Assembly: GCA_035295665.1 (NCBI GenBank)
Contig: DATGIQ010000183.1
Span: 1-38,791, forward strand
From: DATGIQ01 sp035295665
Lineage (GTDB): Bacteria > Planctomycetota > Planctomycetia > Gemmatales > Gemmataceae
DNA: 38,791 bases
Reading direction: 5' to 3'
Shown here: piece by piece, positions 14,908 to 23,483 of the stretch
Layout: the number at the start of each line of letters is the position of its first letter
Numbering within the stretch: the first letter of the stretch is position 1
The notes under the pieces: model-generated
Seen by the model: the letters and a program-made list of their open reading frames with translations, nothing else
Databases searched by the model: none
What the model was told of the DNA's origin: nothing
Program-made: the position numbers and the translations under genes

Positions 14908-17310
14908 CTACTTGTTCGTCCGACCCGCAAGCAGGGTCGCAGGGACTTCCATCCTTCGACGGACCCATCCCACCGTGACACTCCCCTGCGGTCCGTGCGG
15001 TACGAATTCCATCGACACGGGTAAGTCACCCAATAGCTCCGCCAACGAATGATCGGATTTGATGAATGCGAGGGTCTGCGGATTCGCATGAAGGTCGACA
15101 ATGAGCATCTGGCGTTCCTCCCGCGTGTAAACGCACACATCATCCCGGCGAAGATAAAAGGTCACAGAATCCCACCGCCGCGGATAGGAAACCACGCGAA
15201 CATCGGAATCCTGGCAACGCTCCACATATGGCCGAATCTGTCCACGCAGCGAATACCGGCGGGTGTAATGGGGAAGGCTCAGGCACACGGCCGCAAACAA
15301 AATGGCAAACGTTGTGGCACCGCACATGCCCCAGACCACGGCTGGCGGGCGGTTGCGTCCCAGCGAGTACACGGCGACGAAAGCGAGGCCGGCTGCCCCG
15401 GCCAGGATCCGTCCCCATGTGGCATCGAGAAGCTCGCTGGACGGCCCCAGCAAGCTGGCCACGATGGCGATACCAAGAAGTGCCAAGGTCGTGCGAAACG
15501 CGAACCGGCTCGACGGCGCCGCCACCGCCGTGGAGGAATCACATGTCTCCCGGAGCCACGTATCCAAGAACGTGCCAAGGGCCAGCGCCAAAGCCGGCAT
15601 GGCGGGCAAGATGTACCCCGAACGCTTGGAACCGGCTAGGGAAAAGAACACGAAAGACCAGACGGCGGCAAGGAGAAAGAAGCCCAGCGCCGCGGGTCTT
15701 CCTGCACCAGGGGAACGCCGGCTGAGGAACCTGGCCAGCGGCACCAAGAGCAGGGACCAAGGCAGCATGCCGAGCAGTAAATCGGCCACGTAGAAATACA
15801 CTGGCTTTTCGTGATCGAACGGGGCGAGGAAGCGCAACACGTTGTGTTTCCAGAAGAAATAGGAGGCAAACTCCGGATCGGTCGCGTAAAGAGACGCGTA
15901 CCACGGAGCCGCCAGCAGACACGCCGTGCCGAGGTACGCACCCCAAGCCCTCGGCCTCAGCCGAGCCGTCCGCCCGTCCAGAAATCGGTAGACAAGCACT
16001 GGGATACAGACAAGAATCAACGCGACCGGCCCTTTGGTCAGGACGCCGAGCCCGCAGGCCGCTCCGGACAGCAGCCACCACTTCCAGCGGAGACGCGGTC
16101 CCTGCAAAGCGATGTGTGCCGCGGCCAAGGCCGCCACCACCCACAGGCATAGTAGACTATTCATCGTCAGGAGCCATCCCAGGTACACAAATCGGCCCGA
16201 CAAGCACAAGATCATTGCCGCAGCGAAACCTGCCCGCGGGCCAGCGACACGACGACCCCAGAAATAGGTCACGAGTACGGTGAAGAATGCGCTGGCCGCC
16301 GGCACCAATCGAGCGCTCCAGTCGTGCACACCCAAGGCTGAGTAACTGGCCATGACCAGCCAATACAGCAGAGGCGGTTTATCGTAATAGGGCAAACCAT
16401 GCAGGATGGGCACCGCAAGATTCCCTGCGGCGAGCATTTGCCTGGGAATCTCGGCATAGCGCGGCTCCTCCGGCTCTTGCAGTGGGCAGTCGAGCCGAGT
16501 GAACAACAGCAGGGCGGCCACGATCAGAAGAAGCACCGTGCCGCCGCCCGTCCGCGGCGAAGGGGGCTTCCGTGCCTGGGTGTCCGCGGGGAAAAGCACA
16601 CGGGACCACCAAAACGGCAGCAAGGTTCGCAATGTTCGAGGAATGTCCCATAGCGAAACCTTGCTGGTTCCCATTAGCCGCGGCCGATGCCGCACTGCGG
16701 CCTCACCAACTTCATAACCGAGCTGGTGTGCCCGGGTGAGGATTTCGGTGTTGACAAAAAAACCACAGGTCTCGGGGAGGAGTGTTGACACTACTTCCTT
16801 GCGGAACACCTTCAAGGCACAATCACAATCGCGCACCCCCGTCCCCAGGAACGATCGAACCAGAACGTTGTAGCCCCAGGAAAAGAAGCGGCGACGCCAC
16901 GAATCTTGGCGGTGTTTTCGGTAACCGACCGCCACGGGAGCATGCTCGGTGAGCGCCACCAGGGCCGCGAGGTCGGTGAGATGAAATTGGCAATCGGCAT
17001 CGGTAAAAGCAACTCGCTCAAACTGAGCGGCTTCCATGCCCGTGCGCAGGGCAGCGCCATAGCCTCGATTCTCGGTATGGCGAAGCAATCGGATGTGCGG
17101 CCGTTGCTGTGCCTCGTCGGCAACGGCCTGGGCCGTTTCATCCTGGCTGCCGTCGTCCACAATGATGATCTCATAGTCGTCCGCGAGCTCGGCCAGTGCG
17201 CGGTCGGCCTCGCGGAGGGCGGTGCGAATCCCTGCTGCTTCGTTATAGGCAGGCAGAATCAGGGAAAGGGAAGGCGGAACGGAAGTCGCCTGGGAGTGAT
17301 GGCCATCCAT
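14908..17310 (-). CDS. GT2 polyprenyl-phosphate sugar synthase fused to ArnT-like glycosyltransferase
   Basis: 800 residues. Residues about 14-235 are a DPM1/ArnC-like family 2 glycosyltransferase: LILPAYNEAAGI, DDGS near 52-55, DAD at 104-106 for metal/nucleotide-sugar, RDCDCALKVFRKE, and GTSKVS at 214-219. After a linker, residues about 258-800 form a multi-pass membrane protein of the ArnT/PMT superfamily with EEPRYAEIPRQML, LPYYDKPPLLYWL and LTKGPVALILV. The first part would load a sugar onto polyprenyl phosphate and the second would pass it to an acceptor across the membrane. An ATG at 17310 with AAGGAGGG 8 bases upstream fixes the start; the GTG at 17358 lacks such a site. It is convergent with the LutA-like gene and divergent from the kinase. 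Sugar and acceptor are unknown. Confidence 0.88.
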   Translation of the reverse strand: MDGHHSQATSVPPSLSLILPAYNEAAGIRTALREADRALAELADDYEIIIVDDGSQDETAQAVADEAQQRPHIRLLRHTENRGYGAALRTGMEAAQFERVAFTDADCQFHLTDLAALVALTEHAPVAVGYRKHRQDSWRRRFFSWGYNVLVRSFLGTGVRDCDCALKVFRKEVVSTLLPETCGFFVNTEILTRAHQLGYEVGEAAVRHRPRLMGTSKVSLWDIPRTLRTLLPFWWSRVLFPADTQARKPPSPRTGGGTVLLLIVAALLLFTRLDCPLQEPEEPRYAEIPRQMLAAGNLAVPILHGLPYYDKPPLLYWLVMASYSALGVHDWSARLVPAASAFFTVLVTYFWGRRVAGPRAGFAAAMILCLSGRFVYLGWLLTMNSLLCLWVVAALAAAHIALQGPRLRWKWWLLSGAACGLGVLTKGPVALILVCIPVLVYRFLDGRTARLRPRAWGAYLGTACLLAAPWYASLYATDPEFASYFFWKHNVLRFLAPFDHEKPVYFYVADLLLGMLPWSLLLVPLARFLSRRSPGAGRPAALGFFLLAAVWSFVFFSLAGSKRSGYILPAMPALALALGTFLDTWLRETCDSSTAVAAPSSRFAFRTTLALLGIAIVASLLGPSSELLDATWGRILAGAAGLAFVAVYSLGRNRPPAVVWGMCGATTFAILFAAVCLSLPHYTRRYSLRGQIRPYVERCQDSDVRVVSYPRRWDSVTFYLRRDDVCVYTREERQMLIVDLHANPQTLAFIKSDHSLAELLGDLPVSMEFVPHGPQGSVTVGWVRRRMEVPATLLAGRTNK

Positions 17311-17434
17311 GGGTGAGGCCCTCCTTGGTCCAGCCAATGCAGGGAAGCAAGATGGCACAAGCGCACCGGACTGTCAAGGTGTGCTCAACGGCGGATTTTC
17401 GGGCCGGTTTCGGCTGCGTCCAGAAGGCGCCCAA

Positions 17435-17464
17435 TTGACATATTCCCCTCATCTCGGTTATAGT
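17435..17464 (+). promoter_or_regulatory. sigma70-type promoter for the kinase gene
   Basis: TTGACA at 17435-17440 and TATAGT at 17459-17464, separated by 18 bases. Transcription would start near 17471 and leave a leader of about 200 bases before the kinase ATG at 17668. No other feature is seen in the rest of the 17311-17667 intergenic region. Confidence 0.55.
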
Positions 17465-17667
17465 TCTCTTATCGTTGGCATTGCCGCCTCCTTCCCTACT
17501 TGTCACTTCTCCCAACCGGGAAGGGTTGTTTGGTGATTTCGATGGCGGATCGTTTCCCGGCGTAATCGAGAAAGGATTCTGCGGCGGTAACAGTCCGGTG
17601 GAAGCCCACGAGCAGCGGGATAGAGAGCACCCATGAAACGCGGGTCCACGGCCCGCGGGGAAGCGCC

Positions 17668-20600
17668 ATGGCGGATGCACAAGCCAAAATGGAGGGTCCG
17701 CAAGAACCAGGAAAATCCGCTGACGCTCCCCCAAATCCACTAACGCCGCCCCAGCCGGAAGCTCCCCTTTCGGAAGGACTGCTACACGGCTCCGGTGTGG
17801 AGTCGACGGACGATGCCCCGACCATCATCTCGCGACCGCGGCCGGTACCGCTCCGCTTGGAGGACGCCCTGGCCGGCATGCTCCGTGGCCGGCGGCTTTC
17901 CCATTTCGAGCTCCTGGAGCCGATTGGTGTCGGCGGCATGGCCGCCGTGATTCGGGCGCGGGACACGCAGCTGGACCGCACGGTCGCCCTCAAGATCTTG
18001 CCACCGGAAATGGCGGCCGATCCGGAAAGCGTTCGTCGTTTCCATCAGGAGGCACGGGCCGCGGCCAAGCTCGACCATGAAAACATTGCCCGGGTCTTTT
18101 ACTGTGGGGAGGATCAGGGACTTCATTTCATTGCCTTCGAGTTTGTTGAAGGCGAGAATCTGCGCACTCTGCTGGAGCGGCGTGGCCAGATTCCGGTTCC
18201 CGAGGCGGTTCACTACATCCTCCAAATCGCCACGGGTCTGGCTCATGCTGCGGCGCGCGGGGTCGTCCACCGCGACATCAAACCATCAAATATCATCATC
18301 AGCTCCAACGGCCGGGCCAAGCTCGTCGACATGGGCCTGGCCCGCAGTCTCGAACCGCACAGCGACGGCGGCCTCACGCAACCGGGCGTAACCCTGGGCA
18401 CGTTTGATTACATTTCTCCGGAGCAGGCGCTGGAACCGCGCGACGCCGATGTCCGCAGCGACATCTATTCCCTCGGCTGCACGTTTTACCACATGCTGAC
18501 GGGGCAGGTCCCGGTTCCCGAAGGGACTGCAGCCAGAAAGCTACATCATCACCAAAACGTAGATCCCGTCGATCCGCGCCAACTGAACCCGGCAATTCCG
18601 GATGAAGTGGCAGCTTTGCTGGCGCGAATGATGGCAAAAAAACCAAAGGAACGCTATCAGCGGCCGGAGGAATTGATCAGCCACCTCATGATTCTTGCCC
18701 AGCGACTCGGAGGTCCCAACCCGGGAGCCGACGCGGTGCTATTCGTCGATGCGCCTCTGCCAGGCCAGCCGCGAACTCGACCGTTATTCGTGGCGGTCTG
18801 TGCGGCGCTGGCACTGGTAGTGCTGATTGTCATGCTCGGTCCGTGGCCACCGGCCCCATCGAAGTTGGTTCACGAGCAGGCCAGTGGAAAACGCACCCAG
18901 TCATCGATTGAGAGCAATCCGACGGCATCAACGGCCAACCCCCGCACATCCGAAAACACCACTGACAAGCCCATCGTTCCTCAGTCACGTACTGATCTCG
19001 CCACAATCCGTACAGACGATGGGAAGGAACTGGCCGAGTTTCTCAGGCGGAATGACCCGTTCGCCAAGATCATCCTGACCGGAAACCTTCACCTGGGCCG
19101 CGACAGCCATTTGGTATTCCAAGGGAGGGAGCTGACCATTGAACCGGCCAGTGACTTGGACTATGCGCCGGCTATTTCTTTCCGCACGGAACCCACGGCC
19201 GGCGACGCGTCCCCGGCAGCTCTGACCATCCTCAGTGGAACAGCGGTCATCCGGCGCGTGCGCTTCGAAGTCAGCCCGGGAGAGTCGGACAACATTCGCT
19301 TGGCTGCGGTGGCACTGCACGGGGGAAATGCGAAGTTCGAACAGTGCACTTTCACGCAGGACGAGGCTACGGATTCGGACCAGGGATCGATCAGTTCGAT
19401 TCTGGTCACCGGAACGGCGCCGGCGGAAGAGCAACCGACTGTGAGCCTCAACGCTTGTTATTTCCCGCGGGGCCAGTATGGCCTGATCCTGACCCGCCCG
19501 GCCATCGTGGAGGCGCACGAATGTGCGTTTGGCCCGCATACGGCTGCACTCTTCAACTTGCAAAGTGAGCGAAACCTAAACGGCAAATCGATCGCCAAGG
19601 TCGAGCTTCAGAATTGCTCCGCGTTTGTGGTCGGGGACAGCGTTTTCCGTCTCGAAGATGGTATCTCGTGCCGGCTCCAGGTTGAAAACTCCGTTCTCTC
19701 GAGCCCGGACAGCGAAGCGGTGCCTCACGGTCTGGCGGCCCTGGTGGAGCAGGTAGGAAGTAAGCCCATTCAGCTATCGTACTCGAGCTCCCACAACACG
19801 TACCACAATCTTCGCGCCCTGTGGGTTCGAACTGGGCGTCAAGGCCCTCAGGAGCGGATTTCGGATTGGAACCTCTTCAAACAGAAATTCGAGGTGGTCG
19901 GAGACAAGCCCGTCGAATGGACCACGAGTCCCTGGCAAAGTGCCAAACCGTTGCAGGCTCTACGGAATGATCGCCCCAACCTGGCATTCCGACTCAACAC
20001 GTCGATGCCAGAACTACGGCAGGCCGAACATCCCGCACAGATGATCGGCGTCGAGCACTGCACCTGGGGAAACACGTATGACGGGAAGCTGGCGCCGTTG
20101 ACCGAGAAGGCTCTCCCCGAGTCGGTGGCCCGCCGCGACGAGCGGATCGTGGACCCATCGCTGCCGGCGCCCAAGGACAACCTCTATCGCACCCTTCGCC
20201 AAGCCTTGGAAGATACCAAGCCGGGAGATGTGGTTCTGGTCCGCCACCAAGGATTGCTACCGGTCGAACCGGTGCGGTTGGAGCGAGCCGGAATTGACGT
20301 CAGTATCAAACCGTACCCCGGCTACCATCCGATCCTGAGCATTGGCCAGACGACGGAGCAGGATGCGGCCATGTTCCGCGTCTACGATGGCCAGTTACGG
20401 CTGGAGTCACTGGAATTCCAGCTCGCGCCGGGCGGTTCCCCCTTCAAGGCGCAGACGGTGGTCGCGCTAATGGGCGAAGGCCAATGCACGTTGAAGGATT
20501 GCTTGGCGACGTTGGACGGGGGCAAGGAGGTGCCGCTTACCTTGGTGACCGTGGCGGACACGGCGGGGGTCATGCGGATGGAGCCGCAGGCCGGCGGCCA

Positions 20601-21330
20601 ACAAGATCCCCGAATGACCGTCGAAGGGTGTTTTGCACGGGGTACCGGCAATTTGATTGCTGTCCGGGCGAGCAGACCGTTTGAACTGCATCTCGAGAAA
20701 TCGCTGGTTGCCCTGGACGGCTCGCTTCTGGTCATCGACGGGGCGGCCAAGGAAAACCCGCTAAGGAGAAGTTCCCAGATCACACTCGAACAGGTGACGA
20801 CCTATCTCACCGACCATCTTGTCTGGCTGCGTGCCTCTTCCGAGGAGGGGAGGAGCACGAAGGGACTTGTCCCGACCCAGTTTCGATCGGTGCAAAACTG
20901 TCTGTTCGTGTCAGCCAGCGGCAAATCTTTGGTACACTTGGAAGGCATTGATACGGAAGAGCAGATGCGGCGGATTTTCTCCTGGGGAGACGGCCGGCAC
21001 AATCTTTACAGCAATTTCAGTCCCGCAATCCTGGATCAACAACCGCCCGCCGGGACGGAGACCGCGGTGATGCCGCCACTTCCCTACAGCCGGACTCAGT
21101 GGGAAGGCTTTACGCAGGAATCCGATGCGCGGTTTGAGCGGCTGCGGTTAAACCTCCCGACGACCTCCGACGGCGCGCTGTCGAAGCTGTCCACGCTGGA
21201 CCTCAAGACGAAGCCCGAAGCTAACCTACAGGGCTACGGTGCCGATCTGGAGAGTTTGCCCCGGCCGGCAGATCCGTCAGCCGGTCGCAGTCTCACTCCG
21301 GAAGGTGGACCCGCGGTCGAACGCCCCTGA
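17668..21330 (+). CDS. receptor-like Ser/Thr protein kinase with extracytoplasmic beta-helix-like region
   Basis: 1220 residues. After a Pro-rich, disordered N terminus, the kinase domain spans about residues 78-350: glycine loop IGVGGMAAV, ATP lysine K109 (VALKIL), catalytic loop HRDIKPSN with D203, metal motif D221-M-G in place of DFG, and the activation-segment end YISPEQ. One membrane helix lies at about 373-395. Residues about 400-1220 are exported and show recurrent short beta-strand units (for instance QCTFTQDEA, ALHGGNAKFEQC, AFRLNTS and LEKSLVALDG), consistent with a right-handed parallel beta-helix like those in pectate lyase-type folds. This is a Pkn/Hanks-type membrane sensor kinase. 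Ligand and targets are unknown. Its TGA directly abuts the stop codon of the small gene on the other strand. Confidence 0.88.
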   Translation: MADAQAKMEGPQEPGKSADAPPNPLTPPQPEAPLSEGLLHGSGVESTDDAPTIISRPRPVPLRLEDALAGMLRGRRLSHFELLEPIGVGGMAAVIRARDTQLDRTVALKILPPEMAADPESVRRFHQEARAAAKLDHENIARVFYCGEDQGLHFIAFEFVEGENLRTLLERRGQIPVPEAVHYILQIATGLAHAAARGVVHRDIKPSNIIISSNGRAKLVDMGLARSLEPHSDGGLTQPGVTLGTFDYISPEQALEPRDADVRSDIYSLGCTFYHMLTGQVPVPEGTAARKLHHHQNVDPVDPRQLNPAIPDEVAALLARMMAKKPKERYQRPEELISHLMILAQRLGGPNPGADAVLFVDAPLPGQPRTRPLFVAVCAALALVVLIVMLGPWPPAPSKLVHEQASGKRTQSSIESNPTASTANPRTSENTTDKPIVPQSRTDLATIRTDDGKELAEFLRRNDPFAKIILTGNLHLGRDSHLVFQGRELTIEPASDLDYAPAISFRTEPTAGDASPAALTILSGTAVIRRVRFEVSPGESDNIRLAAVALHGGNAKFEQCTFTQDEATDSDQGSISSILVTGTAPAEEQPTVSLNACYFPRGQYGLILTRPAIVEAHECAFGPHTAALFNLQSERNLNGKSIAKVELQNCSAFVVGDSVFRLEDGISCRLQVENSVLSSPDSEAVPHGLAALVEQVGSKPIQLSYSSSHNTYHNLRALWVRTGRQGPQERISDWNLFKQKFEVVGDKPVEWTTSPWQSAKPLQALRNDRPNLAFRLNTSMPELRQAEHPAQMIGVEHCTWGNTYDGKLAPLTEKALPESVARRDERIVDPSLPAPKDNLYRTLRQALEDTKPGDVVLVRHQGLLPVEPVRLERAGIDVSIKPYPGYHPILSIGQTTEQDAAMFRVYDGQLRLESLEFQLAPGGSPFKAQTVVALMGEGQCTLKDCLATLDGGKEVPLTLVTVADTAGVMRMEPQAGGQQDPRMTVEGCFARGTGNLIAVRASRPFELHLEKSLVALDGSLLVIDGAAKENPLRRSSQITLEQVTTYLTDHLVWLRASSEEGRSTKGLVPTQFRSVQNCLFVSASGKSLVHLEGIDTEEQMRRIFSWGDGRHNLYSNFSPAILDQQPPAGTETAVMPPLPYSRTQWEGFTQESDARFERLRLNLPTTSDGALSKLSTLDLKTKPEANLQGYGADLESLPRPADPSAGRSLTPEGGPAVERP

Positions 21331-21486
21331 TTATTTCTTCCCGCCTGACCTCTTTTTCCTAGCGGAGCCACGCTTCGTGGCCGTGGATCCTTTCTTGGCT
21401 TGCGTCCCTTTGCGCTTGCCAAAAATCGCATCATAGCCCTCGGCGAAATGCTTGGTCTCGGCCAAGCCAACGCGAACGATGCTCAC
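21331..21486 (-). CDS. small basic protein, 51 residues
   Basis: Translation from the GTG at 21486 gives SIVRVGLAETKHFAEGYDAI followed by FGKRKG and a tail almost entirely of K, R, S, T, G and A, ending at the TAA at 21333-21331. The ordered first half and the lysine/arginine-rich tail resemble small conserved proteins of planctomycetes, some of which are nucleic-acid associated; I cannot name the family. A GGAGG lies 7 bases before the GTG, but it is part of an inverted repeat (21486-21499). The tail could bind RNA or DNA electrostatically, which is inference. It is convergent with the kinase, with zero bases between the two stop codons. Confidence 0.65.
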   Translation of the reverse strand: MSIVRVGLAETKHFAEGYDAIFGKRKGTQAKKGSTATKRGSARKKRSGGKK

Positions 21487-21499
21487 GGAGGAACCTCCG
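21486..21499 (-). promoter_or_regulatory. inverted repeat over ribosome-binding site of the 51-residue gene
   Basis: CGGAGG and CCTCCG, separated by two bases, form a perfect inverted repeat. On the minus strand it places the Shine-Dalgarno GGAGG in one arm and the base before and first base of the GTG in the other. A 5-bp stem with a tetraloop would hide the ribosome-binding site, a possible translational control. Confidence 0.4.
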
Positions 21500-21512
21500 C
21501 TATTGGAGTTTT

Positions 21513-21556
21513 AGACCGACGAAACCTCGCAGCCGCCGCGCGGCTTTTCTCGGTCT
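21513..21556 (+). terminator. candidate intrinsic terminator after the kinase gene
   Basis: Inner stem AGCCGC (21531-21536) / GCGGCT (21540-21545) with a CGC loop is followed by TTTCT. An outer pair AGACCGA (21513-21519) / TCGGTCT (21550-21556) encloses it. The hairpin and T-run read in the plus direction, about 200 bases past the kinase stop. The rest of the stretch up to 22125 (about 570 bases) has no gene or repeat I can recognise. Confidence 0.45.
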
Positions 21557-22125
21557 CAAGGTAGTTTAGGATGGCAAACCCCACTTGTCCTGTCCGAGGG
21601 GATCCGTGAGGGCGGAGGATGAGCCGAGGGTCCTGGTGCGGAGCCGTTTTTACGCAGTCGGATGTATGTTCTCCGATGAGATCGCTTGTCAAACACATGA
21701 GGTTCCGGAGGAAGGTCGTGGCGACAAATTCGCCCGGCAAGCAAGCGGGTCCCAAGCCGCCGTCGGACGGGTTGGCATAATCGTTCGGCACAAGCCAGAG
21801 ACATCACTTCATGCCGGGCGACATCGAACACGTGAAATTGCTAGTGCAAAGCTCGACGGCAAACCTTTCCGAAACTCTCTGCCCTAACTCTAGCCACTGC
21901 CAAGGGAGTGTCAAACGCCGGCCTCGGGCAATCGTGGGCAAAATGGTTCCTTCGTAGCTGAGAATGAGAAGACAGGGGATTCAGCGATTGTAGCAACCGT
22001 AGTTCCAGCGGCGGCTCGGGTCACAGTGAAATTCGTCTTTGCCCGCATGACCGCGTCGCCACAGATCCCGGACGCCACCATGATGGTGCGCAGGGGAGAT
22101 CGCCTGGTGGAGGATCGCTGATCAC

Positions 22126-23271
22126 CTAGCCAGCACACACCATTCGATACAGGATTTCGGCGGCCTGTTCGACTTCGTCCAGCGCGACCCACTCGTCGCT
22201 GGTATGGGCTCTGGCAATGTCACCAGGGCCAAAGACCACGGCGGGGATACCGGCCTCGGCGATGGTGGAGGCGTCCGTGCAGTAAGGAACCGCGGTCACG
22301 CGATGCGATCCGCAGACTGCATCGATGGCGTCGGACAGTACAGCAACGAGTTCCCTGGACCCCTGCGGGCTCAGAGCAGGCGCGTGGAACCAAGGCTCCG
22401 AACAAGCGAACCCAGCTTCCGCCGGCAGTTCCTGCCGAAGAAAAGCGGCCAGCTGTGCGGGCGCGTCCACGGGATCCTCACCGGGAATGACGCGGCGGTC
22501 GATTTCGATGCGGCACAAATCCGGAACCGTGTTGACGCTGCTCCCCCCTTCCACGCGGCCAACGCTCAAGGTCGCAGGCCCCAGGAGCGGATCCACCTTC
22601 GCGGTCCGCAACGCTTCAGCGAATTGCTCGACTGCGAGCAGGACGTTCGCCATCCGGTAGACGGCATTCAGACCCTGTTCTGGCGCAGAACTGTGGCATG
22701 ATCGGCCATGGGTTTCCAGATGCCATCGCACGACGCCTTTGTGGGCATTGACGATCTGCAGTTGCGTGGGCTCGGCAACAACGGCCGCATCCGCGTGGAG
22801 CGCACTCTGAACCAGCCTCTGAACCCCAAGAAACGTGTGCTCTTCGTCCACCGTGCACGCCAAGATCACGTTGGCCGCCCCCCTCGGCTGCTCGCGCACC
22901 AGCCTCGCAAACAGGGCGAGCATCGCCGCCATCCCGCCCTTGACGTCGCAGGCGCCGCGGCCGTAGAGCCGGCCGGATTCAATCCGGGCTCCGAACGGCT
23001 CAATCACCATGTTCTCGGCAGGGACCGTATCCTGATGGGCTTCCAGGAGGAGGGTCCGGTGCGCTCCGGGATGCTCCCAACGGGCGAGGATATTGTCACG
23101 CTTGGGCGCGATTGGCTGTCTCTGCCAGAAGACTCCCAGACCCCGCAAAAAGTCTTCGAGGTAAGCGGACACTTGATGTTCGAAGATTTGCGGACCATGC
23201 AGGGGCCGGCCCATGGGGTTCACGCTGGGCAAGGCAACCAGGTCACGTAATAATCGGGTGGTTTCGGTCAT
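22126..23271 (-). CDS. M20 family metallo-deacylase, ArgE/DapE-like
   Basis: 381 residues. The dinuclear zinc-site motifs of the M20 family are present in order: EAHQDTVP (His ligand and Asp), GRGACDVKGGMAA (bridging Asp), TVDEEHTF (catalytic Glu and ligand Glu), VAEPTQ (ligand region), and the C-terminal histidine in IARAHTSDEW. The middle part, with HLETHGRSCHSSAPEQGLNA, is the dimerisation/lid domain. ArgE (acetylornithine deacetylase) and DapE are both possible. The presence of argB, argD and argF in this window favours a deacetylase role in arginine synthesis, but it is 7 kb away and on the opposite strand. The ATG at 23271 is preferred to a TTG eight codons upstream. It is divergent from sucC. 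Confidence 0.82.
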   Translation of the reverse strand: MTETTRLLRDLVALPSVNPMGRPLHGPQIFEHQVSAYLEDFLRGLGVFWQRQPIAPKRDNILARWEHPGAHRTLLLEAHQDTVPAENMVIEPFGARIESGRLYGRGACDVKGGMAAMLALFARLVREQPRGAANVILACTVDEEHTFLGVQRLVQSALHADAAVVAEPTQLQIVNAHKGVVRWHLETHGRSCHSSAPEQGLNAVYRMANVLLAVEQFAEALRTAKVDPLLGPATLSVGRVEGGSSVNTVPDLCRIEIDRRVIPGEDPVDAPAQLAAFLRQELPAEAGFACSEPWFHAPALSPQGSRELVAVLSDAIDAVCGSHRVTAVPYCTDASTIAEAGIPAVVFGPGDIARAHTSDEWVALDEVEQAAEILYRMVCAG

Positions 23272-23416
23272 CCGCGCCGCCGAGCTAAAGGCCAAGGATC
23301 GGAGGTAAGATCCTCATCAGTACAGCAGGAACGCGGCGGCGTTGCAACACGCAATGTCCGTTGTGGCGATCTGCATTCGTTTGTTTATGCCCTTTGTACC
23401 CGTGCGGTAGCGCTGA

Positions 23417-23445
23417 TTGGCTTCTCGCTGGTGCAGACCTATAAC
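23417..23445 (+). promoter_or_regulatory. sigma70-type promoter for sucC
   Basis: TTGGCT at 23417-23422 and TATAAC at 23440-23445 are separated by 17 bases. Transcription would start about 30 bases before the sucC ATG at 23484. Confidence 0.5.
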
Positions 23446-23483
23446 AAAAACGTTGTCTCCGGTCCTTCTTCAGGGAAATGGCG

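Noticed and set aside
21911..22121. Plus-strand frame ending VKFVFARMTASPQIPDATMM and a minus-strand 93-codon frame in the same place
   Set aside because: Neither resembles a known family; both are short and overlap each other, and the minus-strand frame also runs into the M20 gene.
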